A program made the translations under genes and the position numbers. Below the pieces are notes generated by a model that was not told the DNA's origin, did not search any database, and saw nothing but the letters and a program-made list of their open reading frames with translations. 64,000 bases of DNA from NCBI RefSeq assembly GCF_001025175.1, contig NZ_AP012324.1, positions 806,001 to 870,000 of the forward strand, given 5' to 3'. The stretch is from Bifidobacterium breve DSM 20213 = JCM 1192. GTDB lineage: Bacteria; Actinomycetota; Actinomycetes; Actinomycetales; Bifidobacteriaceae. How positions within the stretch are numbered: the stretch's first letter is position 1; the number at the start of each line of letters is the position of its first letter. Shown piece by piece: positions 7,311 to 15,916 of this stretch.

Positions 7311-8615
7311 TTGAATGTTATGAGTGATGAACTGAGTCCTGAGGTATTCGACGCGGTGTGCCGTCAGGCCGATCAGGCCGCGAGCGCACAGCAACGCCTT
7401 GCCCAGGCGAACACCGAAGCCAAGAACGAGCTGCTGCTGGCCATTGCGGATGCGCTGGACGAGCATGCCGCCGATATCGAGGCCGCCAATGCGCTGGACA
7501 TGCTTGAATCCAAGGAAAACGGCATGGACGCGGGCAAGCTCGATCGCCTGCTTTTCGATACGCCGCGCGTGGCCGCCGCAGCCCAAGACGTGCGCCATGT
7601 GGCAACGTTGCCCGATCCGGTTGGTGAAATCGTGCGTGGCTATAACCTGCCTAACGGATTGCGTCTCACCCAAACGCGAGTGCCCATGGGTGTCATCGGC
7701 ATGATTTACGAAGCTCGCCCCAACGTCACTGTTGACGTGGCCAGCCTGTGCCTGAAGTCCGGTAATGCTGCGCTGCTGCGAGGTGGGCACGCCGCCGAAC
7801 GTACCAATGCCGCCACCTTGAGCGTTATCGCCCCAGTGCTGGAAGCTCACGGTTTTGATCCGGCTCTAGTGCAGTCCGTCGACCAGTATGGCCGTGCCGG
7901 CGCCACCGCCATGATGGAGGCCCGTGGCCATATCGATGTGTTGGTGCCACGCGGCGGTGCGGGGCTCATCCAAGCCGTGGTGCGCAATTCCAAGGTGCCG
8001 GTTATTGAGACCGGTGCCGGCAACGTCCATATCTATATCGACAGGTCCGCAGACCTCGTCAAGGCCATTCCGATTGTGTTGAACGCCAAAACCCAGCGTG
8101 TGGGTGTGTGCAATGCGGCCGAGAAACTGCTGGTGCATGAGGACGTCGCCGCTGAATTCCTGCCTCAGATTGCCGCAGCGTTGACGCAGGCGAACGTCGT
8201 GCTGCAAGCGGATGAAACTTCGTACGACATCCTCGAAGGCGCCGCCATTGAAGGGCTTGAACTGAATCATGCCACCGAGGAGGACTGGGATACCGAATAC
8301 CTGGCGCTCAAGATGGGTATTAAGGTGGTGCCAAGCCTTGAATCGGCCATTGACCATATCAACATCCATTCCACCGGTCACACCGAATCCATCATTGCCG
8401 AGGACTATGCGGCCATCGAGGAATTCACCAAGCGCATCGACTCGGCCGTGGTCATGGTCAACGCCTCCACCCGTTTCACTGATGGCGGTGTGTTCGGATT
8501 CGGCGCCGAGCTCGGCATCTCCACCCAAAAGATGCACGCGCGCGGACCCATGGGCTTGAGGGAAATGACCACCACGAAGTGGATTGGCTATGGAACGGGG
8601 CAGGTGCGCGCATGA
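7311..8615 (+). CDS. proA: Gamma-glutamyl phosphate reductase
   Basis: A 434-residue enzyme that reduces gamma-glutamyl phosphate to glutamate-5-semialdehyde with NADPH in proline synthesis. The aldehyde-dehydrogenase-fold signatures are present: [45 protein letters not shown] and the active-site cysteine in [19 protein letters not shown]. Length is normal for ProA. The outermost start is TTG at 7311; an ATG three codons in (7320) is an equally good candidate, and neither has a strong Shine-Dalgarno. The stop overlaps the start of the next gene (ATGA), implying coupled translation with the downstream hypothetical gene and nadD. proB is not in the window. Confidence 0.97.
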   Translation: MNVMSDELSPEVFDAVCRQADQAASAQQRLAQANTEAKNELLLAIADALDEHAADIEAANALDMLESKENGMDAGKLDRLLFDTPRVAAAAQDVRHVATLPDPVGEIVRGYNLPNGLRLTQTRVPMGVIGMIYEARPNVTVDVASLCLKSGNAALLRGGHAAERTNAATLSVIAPVLEAHGFDPALVQSVDQYGRAGATAMMEARGHIDVLVPRGGAGLIQAVVRNSKVPVIETGAGNVHIYIDRSADLVKAIPIVLNAKTQRVGVCNAAEKLLVHEDVAAEFLPQIAAALTQANVVLQADETSYDILEGAAIEGLELNHATEEDWDTEYLALKMGIKVVPSLESAIDHINIHSTGHTESIIAEDYAAIEEFTKRIDSAVVMVNASTRFTDGGVFGFGAELGISTQKMHARGPMGLREMTTTKWIGYGTGQVRA

Positions 8616-9175
8616 GCGAGAATGTGAAGAGCGAGGACAACGCCACAGTTGAGCTACGGCCGGATATTGACCTCAACGATCCCAAACTCAATCTCAAGAT
8701 TGCGGCTGAGCGCCTGAGCATTGTGCGCTACGTGTTTCTCGTGCAGATTGAGGATGGCATCGCTTCGGCGGCGCAGCGAGCGTCGCTCGAGTACGCGGAT
8801 GCAGTGCTTATCGGTTGGCCGGAGAATGAATCGCCGGAGATTGCGGATTTGACTGATGCCCAGCTCAAAACCGTGCGCGAACACATGGATCTGATGGAAA
8901 GCTACATCGCCAAATACACGCAGATGGAGCATGATGGCGATATCGATGGCATGACGGACACGCTGATTCGCATCACCGAACGCGTGGCCGAGGTCCGTCG
9001 ACTGTATCAGCCGGACTTCCCTCTGCCTACGTTCGCTGAGATTCGCCGCGTGGTGCAGGATGAGTGGGACGAAGACATGGGTAAGATCGATCCCAAGGAA
9101 GACAATCCCACTGCCAATGAAATCGAGCAGGAAACCGAAAGCGCCAACGAAGGCGGCGAAGGTGGCAAAGCATGA
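8612..9175 (+). CDS. Conserved hypothetical acidic helical protein
   Basis: A 187-residue soluble protein, acidic and probably helical (for example [22 protein letters not shown] and [17 protein letters not shown]), ending in a Glu/Gly-rich low-complexity tail. No signal peptide, membrane segment or catalytic motif is visible, and I do not recognise the family. The start codon overlaps the proA stop and its own stop overlaps the nadD start, both as ATGA, so the three genes are probably translationally coupled. This context suggests a role near proline or NAD metabolism, or merely co-expression; no function is assigned. Confidence 0.8.
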   Translation: MSENVKSEDNATVELRPDIDLNDPKLNLKIAAERLSIVRYVFLVQIEDGIASAAQRASLEYADAVLIGWPENESPEIADLTDAQLKTVREHMDLMESYIAKYTQMEHDGDIDGMTDTLIRITERVAEVRRLYQPDFPLPTFAEIRRVVQDEWDEDMGKIDPKEDNPTANEIEQETESANEGGEGGKA

Positions 9176-9900
9176 GCAGCAGCGATCCGGCTGAAATCAT
9201 TGCTGTCGCACAGGGCGAAGCCGAACGGCGTATGTCTGATCTGTCTGTGCCGGGCGGCGCGAATAGCCATGGCAAAGGTCGCCTTTCCGCGCGCGGCAAT
9301 TGGCACACGCGTCTGCGCATCGGCATTATGGGCGGCACATTCGACCCGATTCACAACGGCCACTTGGTCGCGGCGTCCGAAGTCGCATGGGTGTACGACC
9401 TTGATGAAGTGATTTTCGTGCCCACGGGTCGGCCTGTATTCAAGCTTGATAAGGAAGTCACCAACGCCGAGGACCGCTATCTGATGACAGTGATTGCCAC
9501 GGCATCCAACCCCAAGTTCACCGTGTCTCGCGTGGATATCGACCGTCCAGGTGTCACCTACACCATCGATACGCTTAAAGACATTCGCGCCCAGCATCCC
9601 GATGCAGAGTTGTTCTTCATCACAGGCGCTGATGCCGTGGCTGAGATCATGCAGTGGAAGGACGCCGACTTGATGTGGAATCTTGCCCACTTCGTGGCCG
9701 TCACGCGCCCCGGATATTCCAGCCCGGATGGCGTCACGCTGCCCGAAGGTAAGGTCGATACCCTGGAAATACCGGCTTTGGCCATCTCCTCAACCGATGT
9801 GCGCCGTCGTGCCGAGCACGACGAACCGGTCTGGTATCTGGTCCCGGATGGCGTGGTGCAGTACATCGGCAAGCATGGCCTGTATTCCAAGCAGCACTGA
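9172..9900 (+). CDS. nadD: Nicotinate-nucleotide adenylyltransferase
   Basis: A 242-residue nucleotidyltransferase that joins NaMN and ATP to form deamido-NAD. The core signature [22 protein letters not shown] (GGTFDPxHxGH; the HxGH pair binds ATP phosphate) begins near residue 46. The second motif [11 protein letters not shown] (ISSTxxR) sits near the C-terminus. [16 protein letters not shown] is also typical. The roughly 45-residue N-terminal extension with no recognisable motif is longer than in most NadD proteins; a later start is possible, but the ATGA overlap with the preceding gene supports this one. Confidence 0.95.
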   Translation: MSSSDPAEIIAVAQGEAERRMSDLSVPGGANSHGKGRLSARGNWHTRLRIGIMGGTFDPIHNGHLVAASEVAWVYDLDEVIFVPTGRPVFKLDKEVTNAEDRYLMTVIATASNPKFTVSRVDIDRPGVTYTIDTLKDIRAQHPDAELFFITGADAVAEIMQWKDADLMWNLAHFVAVTRPGYSSPDGVTLPEGKVDTLEIPALAISSTDVRRRAEHDEPVWYLVPDGVVQYIGKHGLYSKQH

Positions 9901-9920
9901 CGGCAACCGCAGCGTATTAT

Positions 9921-11206
9921 TTAAGCCAACCCCATCTTGATTTTCAACGTCATCACACGAATCGCCGACTGAGTGACCTTATTGGCGAAGGCGGGATCCG
10001 ATGCCGCCCGCGTAGACAATCCATCCAGAATCGGCACGACATAGTTGGTGTCTCCGATGCAGACCAAATCGCCGCCGGCTTCCACGAGTTTGACTCCCAA
10101 TTGAGTGGTGTCATAGGCGCTCACAGCCGCTGCCGACATCGAATCCGAAATCACTACGCCGTCATATCCCAGATCGCCGCGAAGATGCCCGTCAATGATG
10201 ATTGAGGAAAACACTGCGGGATCATTGGGGTCAATGGCCTGATAGGTGGCCAATGCCATCATCACCATGGCAGGGTCGGCCTTATCGATGGTGGTGTCAA
10301 ACGCCTTGATTTCCGTGCCATCCAAGGTGGTGGTCGTATCCAGGATGCCGTCGGCGGTGAAATCCGTGTTGCCGGTCACTGCGCCCAATCCCGGATAATG
10401 TTTGATGGCGGACTGTACTCCGGCATTGGCCATGCCCTGCACAAACGCCGTGCCATGAGCCGCGTTGCCTGCCGTGTCCAGTCCGAAATCGCGATAGAGC
10501 GCACCAATGGGGGCGTTGGCGGCCCGATTCACCACTACCGTGCCCAGCACGGGTGCAAGATCGACATTAATGCCGGCGGCTGCCAGCTGTGAGCCCCATA
10601 CGCTGGCCGATTGACGCAACTGATTGGTCGACATGGTTCCCTGATCCACTGCCGTGGGCATCCGATCAAAACCAGGGCCGGTCAGATGCTGTACCCAGCC
10701 TCCCTCTTGATCGGTGGAGATAATCAGGCGGTTATCACCGGGGCATACCCCTGCAACTGGTCGTCCGCAGCCCGCACCGAAGCAACCCCTCCGGTCCATT
10801 TGCCGATGATGAGCACCGATCCCACATGGCGGTCGGCGATGAGTGAAGCCAGTGAGGCCGGGTCGTTGCCGGCATACAGCGGTGCCATCACCAACTGACC
10901 AATTCGAGTGTCCATATCCATGGCATTGACCATGCGATGAGCTTTGCTGGCAGGGGAGGGATCCGGCTTGGGGGTCACCGAACGTGCCAACTGCTGCGGA
11001 GTGTTCCGTGCAGCGTCTGCTGTAGCGGAACTTGCCGCGGCATCATTTCCAGTCATCGATGCAAACCAGCCGATGCGCCATCCATACAGCGCCGTGACTA
11101 CCAGCGCTAGTACGCACAATACGGATCCGACCAACACGCCCCAATGCGAAGTCCTATGGCCATCCCGATAGGGACGTGCCGACGGTTGCTCAGGACGATT
11201 GCTCAT
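9921..11206 (-). pseudogene. GH3 beta-N-acetylhexosaminidase-like membrane-anchored protein, frameshifted
   Basis: Two overlapping minus-strand frames make one GH3 protein of about 428 residues. The first (from ATG 11206, Shine-Dalgarno GGAAG) has a short cytoplasmic N-terminus, one membrane segment (WGVLVGSVLCVLALVVTALYG) and the start of the barrel (MDMDTRIGQLVMAPLYAG), ending ..GYAPVITA-stop. The second continues GDNRLIISTDQEGGWVQ, NVDLAPVLG, AIKHYPGLG and DGVVISDSMSAAAV. Adding one base to the G run 10740-10743 restores YAPGDNR. The NagZ acid/base segment (DSH in typical enzymes) reads NTDF here, so activity as a classic NagZ is doubtful even if the frame is repaired. This is a true mutation, slippage or a sequencing error. 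Confidence 0.8.
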
Positions 11207-11367
11207 AATCTTCCAGCATAGGGGAATCTCATACAGCTTGCTGGCAATCCGCTGGCAGTATGTGTTCAGGGTTTGTGAGGAACCCGCCAAGCTGAATACA
11301 AGCCGAAATCCAGTGCGCTGTGCTCAGGGCATAACCTACTTTCCCGACCTTTCGCTACGCTTGAATC

Positions 11368-14300
11368 ATGTCTTTTAATGACCCTTTCTCAATACTGTTC
11401 GGCAATGGCGGCGGTTCCCGGCGCAATAACTCGAATGATGATGATCCGATCATTCTTAATGTTGAGGCCGATGGAGACACCCCCAACAGGAATGGCTCCA
11501 ACCCCTCAGGGCGAGGTCCGGCCGGTCCGCGCTTGCCCCGCAGACCCTCCGGCAGCCATGGCAACAGCCGAGGCACCAAAATATTCATCGGCGTGGTGCT
11601 GGCATTGGTCATCATCGTCGCACTGTTCTTCGGTCTGTCCCGATTCATCACCGATCTGATGTGGTACGGACAGCTCGGCTTCCAATCCGTGGTGTGGACC
11701 CAGCTCGGCGTGAAAATCGGTCTATGGGTGGCATACGCATTGCTGATGGCCTTGACCGGTTTTATCGCCGCATGGCTGGCCATTCGCGCCCGCCCGGACT
11801 CCGCGGATGGCTCCACGATTCGCATCAATGGTGATGTGGTGGAAGTCGGCAAATCGGCGAGCTCCAAGACCGCACGTCGCGTGGCCGTGGTGATTTCGCT
11901 GATTGTCGGCGTGATTTTCGGCTCCCAGTTCAACGCGAACTGGAGCGAGATCCTGCTTATGTTCAACGCGCAGAAGTTCGGTACCACTGACCCGCAGTTC
12001 GGGCTCGACAACGGCTTCTACGTGTTCGTGCTGCCTGGCCTGAAGCTCGTGCTCGCAGCCGTGGCCATGCTGCTGGGCGTCGGGCTCATATTCTCTCTAG
12101 TCACGCACGTGCTGATGGGCGGCATCCGCATCACCATGCCGGTCAACGGTCGTGGCCTGTTCTCCATCACCAAGCGCGCTCGCCGTCAGCTCGGCATCTG
12201 GCTGATCCTTAACATGCTTGCGTGGTCCGTACGTCAGGTGCTGGGTGTTTTCGAACAGCTCACCGTGCAGGGCTCGCGTATCACTGGCGCTTCCTACACC
12301 GCAGTGCATGCCAACATTCCCGTCACCTTCATCATGGCTGCGTTGACCGCCATCCTCGGCGTGGTGCTTGGTGTGTGGTTGATGCGTTCCCATGCGCTTG
12401 AAGGCCAGGCGTCCATCGGCGTGCGCGCCTCTGCTGCTCTCAAGGCCTGGCGCGTGCCGGTCATTGCCATTGCCGCTACCGTAGTGGTCGGCATGGTGCT
12501 CACCATTGCTTGGCCCATGCTGCTGCAGCGCTTCCGCGTCAACCCGAACGCGCAGGAGATGGAATCCACCTATATCCAGCGCAACATCGATGCCACTCGC
12601 GCCGCCTACGGTCTCGACAAGCTCAAAACCGAGCAATACAAGGTGACCGACAAGGGCGAGCAAGGTGCACTGGCCAAGGAGGCCGACACCACCGCGCAGA
12701 TTCGTCTGCTCGACCCGCAGGTCGTCAGCCCCACGTTCAAGCAGCTGCAGCAGTCCAAGCAGTACTACACCTTCGCCGACACGCTTGCCGTCGATAAGTA
12801 TGAGATTGATGGCGTCTCCCAAGACACCGTGATCGCCGCGCGTGAGCTTGACCTGGCTGGCAACGACAACCGCAACTGGGTCAACGACCACACCGTGTAC
12901 ACCCATGGTTATGGCGTGGTGGCCGCTTACGGTAACAAGGTGACTGCCGACGGCCAGCCCGAATTCTTTGAATCGGGCATCCCCACCCAAGGCAAGCTCA
13001 CCGAGTCCGAAAAGTACGAGCCACGCATCTACTTCTCGCCGAACACCACCGAATACTCGATTGTCGGCGCACCTGAAGGCACGCAGGCTTGGGAATTCGA
13101 TTACCCGACCGGTTCCGAAGGCGCTTTGACCACGTTCAAGGGCGATGGCGGACCGTCGGTCGGCAACCTGTTCTCCCGGATTCTCTATGCAATCCGCTTC
13201 GGTTCGGACCAGATACTGTTCTCCGACCGTGTGAACAGCGAATCCCAGATTCTCTACGACCGTTCCCCGAAGGAACGTGTGGCCAAGGTCGCGCCGTACC
13301 TGACACTTGACGGTCGCGTGTATCCAGCCGTGGTCGATGGCCGCGTCAAGTGGGTCGTCGATGGCTACACCACCTCCGACGCCTACCCGTATTCGCAGAT
13401 GACCGATCTCGGCAATGCCACCAAGGACTCCACCACGGTGTCTTCGTCGACGGTGTCCAGCCTGGGTTCGCAGCAGGCCAACTATATCCGTAATTCGGTC
13501 AAGGCCACTGTTGACGCATACGACGGTTCCGTGGACCTGTATGTGTGGGATCAATCCGACCCGGTGATCAAGGCGTGGGAGAAGATCTTCCCCGGCCAGT
13601 ATCACCAGTTGTCCGAAATCTCCGGTGACCTGATGAGTCACCTGCGTTACCCGGAAAGCCTGTTCAAGGTGCAGCGTGAGTTGCTCTCCAAGTACCATGT
13701 GACTTCCGCCAACCAGTACTACTCGGGCGAGGACTTCTGGCAGACGCCGGTCGACCCCACCGAATCACAGTCCCAGCAGGATCAGGACATCCTGCAGCCG
13801 CCCTACTACCTGACCTTGCAGACCGGTGGCACCAAGGAGCCGGTGTTCTCGCTGACCTCCACCTATATTCCGGCCGGCCAGTCCACTCGAGAGATTCTGA
13901 CCGGATTCCTTTCGGTCGACTCCGACGCCGGTAATGAGAAAGGCAAGATAGGACCGAATTACGGCACCATCCGATTGCAGGAGCTGCCCAAGGATTCGAA
14001 TGTGCCGGGCCCCGGCCAGGCGCAGAACAATTTCAACGCCAATGCCGATGTGTCCAAGGAACTGAACTTGTTGCAGTCCGGTGACACGCAGGTGGTGCGA
14101 GGCAACCTGCTCACCCTGCCGCTCGGTGGTGGCTTGGTGTACGTGCAGCCCGTGTACGTCAAGTCTTCGGGTGCCACGTCGTTCCCGCTGCTGAAGAAGA
14201 CGCTGGTGGCATTCGGCGATCAGGTCGGCTTTGCCGACACGCTTGATGAGGCGCTCGATCAGGTGTTCGGTGGTGACTCCGGTGCAGCGGCCGGCGATGC

Positions 14301-14625
14301 CGAGAATGTGTCTGGCGACGGATCATCCGACTCCTCGAACACCGGCGGACAGGATGCCAGCAATCAGCCCGGTTCCGACACCTCCGGCGACCAGTCCCAG
14401 TCTGATGGCCAGTCCGGCACCACGGACGGCAAGTCGGATTCTGGCACGTCATCCGGGCAGTCCGGCACCGCTCGCAGTCCCGAACTCCAGCAGGCATTGA
14501 GCGATGCCGCCCAAGCCATGAAAGACAGCCAGTCCGCCATGAAGAACGGCGATTGGACCGCCTACGGCAAGGCCCAACAGCAGCTCGAAGAAGCCCTCAA
14601 CAAGGCCATAGAGCTCGACAAGTAG
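11368..14625 (+). CDS. UPF0182 family membrane protein
   Basis: A 1085-residue protein of the actinobacterial UPF0182 (COG1615) family. After a 70-residue Gly/Arg/Pro-rich N-terminus come about seven membrane segments (residues ~75-400: IFIGVVLALVIIVALFFGLS, LGVKIGLWVAYALLMALTGF and others) with the family's LMWYGQLGFQSVVWTQL. A large extracytoplasmic domain follows (residues ~400-960; YIQRNIDATRAAYGLDK is family-typical). An Asp/Ser/Gly-rich linker precedes a C-terminal helix QQALSDAAQAMKDSQSAMKNGDW. The function of the family is unknown. It is a single-gene unit divergent from the GH3 gene and followed by the palindromic element at 14641. Confidence 0.92.
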   Translation: MSFNDPFSILFGNGGGSRRNNSNDDDPIILNVEADGDTPNRNGSNPSGRGPAGPRLPRRPSGSHGNSRGTKIFIGVVLALVIIVALFFGLSRFITDLMWYGQLGFQSVVWTQLGVKIGLWVAYALLMALTGFIAAWLAIRARPDSADGSTIRINGDVVEVGKSASSKTARRVAVVISLIVGVIFGSQFNANWSEILLMFNAQKFGTTDPQFGLDNGFYVFVLPGLKLVLAAVAMLLGVGLIFSLVTHVLMGGIRITMPVNGRGLFSITKRARRQLGIWLILNMLAWSVRQVLGVFEQLTVQGSRITGASYTAVHANIPVTFIMAALTAILGVVLGVWLMRSHALEGQASIGVRASAALKAWRVPVIAIAATVVVGMVLTIAWPMLLQRFRVNPNAQEMESTYIQRNIDATRAAYGLDKLKTEQYKVTDKGEQGALAKEADTTAQIRLLDPQVVSPTFKQLQQSKQYYTFADTLAVDKYEIDGVSQDTVIAARELDLAGNDNRNWVNDHTVYTHGYGVVAAYGNKVTADGQPEFFESGIPTQGKLTESEKYEPRIYFSPNTTEYSIVGAPEGTQAWEFDYPTGSEGALTTFKGDGGPSVGNLFSRILYAIRFGSDQILFSDRVNSESQILYDRSPKERVAKVAPYLTLDGRVYPAVVDGRVKWVVDGYTTSDAYPYSQMTDLGNATKDSTTVSSSTVSSLGSQQANYIRNSVKATVDAYDGSVDLYVWDQSDPVIKAWEKIFPGQYHQLSEISGDLMSHLRYPESLFKVQRELLSKYHVTSANQYYSGEDFWQTPVDPTESQSQQDQDILQPPYYLTLQTGGTKEPVFSLTSTYIPAGQSTREILTGFLSVDSDAGNEKGKIGPNYGTIRLQELPKDSNVPGPGQAQNNFNANADVSKELNLLQSGDTQVVRGNLLTLPLGGGLVYVQPVYVKSSGATSFPLLKKTLVAFGDQVGFADTLDEALDQVFGGDSGAAAGDAENVSGDGSSDSSNTGGQDASNQPGSDTSGDQSQSDGQSGTTDGKSDSGTSSGQSGTARSPELQQALSDAAQAMKDSQSAMKNGDWTAYGKAQQQLEEALNKAIELDK

Positions 14626-14640
14626 TTCACCGAAACAAGG

Positions 14641-14753
14641 TGGCTCCCGCTGGCGGGAGCTGTCAGCGCAGCTGACTGAGGGTGGTCAAGAGTGACTAAT
14701 GCTATCACCCTCAGTCGCGGATAAACCGCGACAGCTCCCGCCAGCGGGAGCCA
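14641..14753. repeat. 113-bp inverted-repeat (MITE/REP-like) element
   Basis: The outer 24 bp at 14641-14664 recur as an exact reverse complement at 14730-14753. Inside them GACTGAGGGTG (14674-14684) pairs exactly with CACCCTCAGTC (14706-14716). Each outer arm also contains its own palindrome GCTCCCGC-TG-GCGGGAGC. The element fills the UPF0182-GNAT gap, starting 15 bp after the UPF0182 stop codon and ending 17 bp before the GNAT start. It has no coding capacity. A half-size relative with the same GGGAGCTGTC..GCG core lies at 52716-52765. Confidence 0.85.
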
Positions 14754-14770
14754 TGCTATTGTCTGGAGTC

Positions 14771-15268
14771 ATGCCATACACTTTCCGTCCAGCCGTCGAG
14801 TCTGATATCCAAGCCATCACCGACATCTACAACGCCTCGGTGGTGGTCGGCGGAGCCACCGCGGACCTGACTCCGCGCACCCTCGACCAGCGCCGTGCGT
14901 GGGTCGAATCCCATAAACCTCCATATGGCGTATTCGTGGCGGAATCAGAGGGCGGGCAAGTCATCGGCTTTGGTTCACTCTCCGTGTTCTACGATCGTGC
15001 CGGCTATGACGGCGTCACCGATCTCGCCTACTACATCGCCCCCGCATGGCAAGGCAGGGGAGCGGGCACGTTCATGCTGGACAATCTCCTACGCGAGGCC
15101 CGCGCCCGTCACATGCGCAAAGCCTGCGGCATCATCTTTGCCGACAACGCCGGCTCAATCGCCCTCATGCGACGATTCGGCTTCACCCAGTTCGGCCTCA
15201 TGCCCGCTGCCGCCACCGACTCCACCGGCACCATGCGTGATATGTCCTACTGGTATCTCGACCTCTAA
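14771..15268 (+). CDS. GNAT acetyltransferase, phosphinothricin acetyltransferase-like
   Basis: A 165-residue acetyltransferase. YTFRPAVESDIQAITDIYNASV at the N-terminus, LTPRTLDQRRAWVESHKPPYGVFVAE, the acetyl-CoA loop PAWQGRGAGTFMLDNLL (Q/RGxGxG/A) and KACGIIFADNAGSIALMRRFGF match the Pat/Bar-like (YwnH) GNAT branch. Such enzymes acetylate methionine sulfone or other amino-acid analogues, but the physiological substrate here is unknown. I chose ATG 14771 because it has TGGAG upstream and matches the family start; codons further upstream lie inside the inverted repeat. The final aromatic segment MRDMSYWYLDL is typical of the family. Confidence 0.88.
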   Translation: MPYTFRPAVESDIQAITDIYNASVVVGGATADLTPRTLDQRRAWVESHKPPYGVFVAESEGGQVIGFGSLSVFYDRAGYDGVTDLAYYIAPAWQGRGAGTFMLDNLLREARARHMRKACGIIFADNAGSIALMRRFGFTQFGLMPAAATDSTGTMRDMSYWYLDL

Positions 15269-15316
15269 GTACAATCGTTGCGTTTGTAGGCTGGCGAGAC
15301 AAGACGAGGAACGGAT

Positions 15317-15916
15317 ATGGCATCGGATTTTTGGCTGATTGCGGGACTGGGCAACCCGGGCAAGAAATATGAGGACACGCGACACAACATGGGCTTCATG
15401 ACAGCCGACGTGCTCGCCGAACGCTGGAGCGTGAACTTCGCCGATCACAAGGGTCTTGCCATGCTCGGTAAGAGCACGATGAATCTTGACGGTCGCACCA
15501 TCAAGTTCTTTCTGGCCAAGCCGTTGACCTACATGAACGACTCGGGCAATGCCGTGGCCTCCATCAGCGCCTACTATCAGATCGAGCCCGACCACATCGT
15601 GGTGATTCACGACGACATGGACTTGGAATTCGGACGCATCAAGGTCAAGGCGGGTGGCTCCGCAGGCGGTCACAACGGCATCAAATCCATCGATCGTTCA
15701 CTCGGCACACCGAAATACGCCCGCGTACGTATGGGTGTCGGCCACTCCAAGCGTGGTGCGCATGCGCATGACAACACGGTGAACTGGGTGCTGGGTGGCT
15801 TTGGTCCGGATCAGCGCAAGCAACTGCCTGAATTCCTGGCCGACGGCGCCGATGCGGCCGAAGAAATCATCTTCCACGGTCTTGCCAAGACCCAGGAGAA
15901 GTTCAATGGCCGTTGA
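15317..15916 (+). CDS. pth: Peptidyl-tRNA hydrolase
   Basis: A 199-residue enzyme that releases peptides from dropped-off peptidyl-tRNA to recycle tRNA. The signatures are clear: LIAGLGNPGKKYEDTRHNMGFM with the catalytic histidine in RHN, LAKPLTYMNDSGNAV, VVIHDDMDLEFGRIKVKAGGSAGGHNGIKSI and YARVRMGVGHS. Length is normal. The gene overlaps mfd by 11 bp, and the pth-mfd order is common in actinobacteria and firmicutes, so the two are co-transcribed. Confidence 0.97.
   Translation: MASDFWLIAGLGNPGKKYEDTRHNMGFMTADVLAERWSVNFADHKGLAMLGKSTMNLDGRTIKFFLAKPLTYMNDSGNAVASISAYYQIEPDHIVVIHDDMDLEFGRIKVKAGGSAGGHNGIKSIDRSLGTPKYARVRMGVGHSKRGAHAHDNTVNWVLGGFGPDQRKQLPEFLADGADAAEEIIFHGLAKTQEKFNGR

Noticed and set aside
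12097..13698. Long minus-strand frame opposite the UPF0182 gene
   Set aside because: Shadow of a well-supported gene; no ribosome-binding site or motif.
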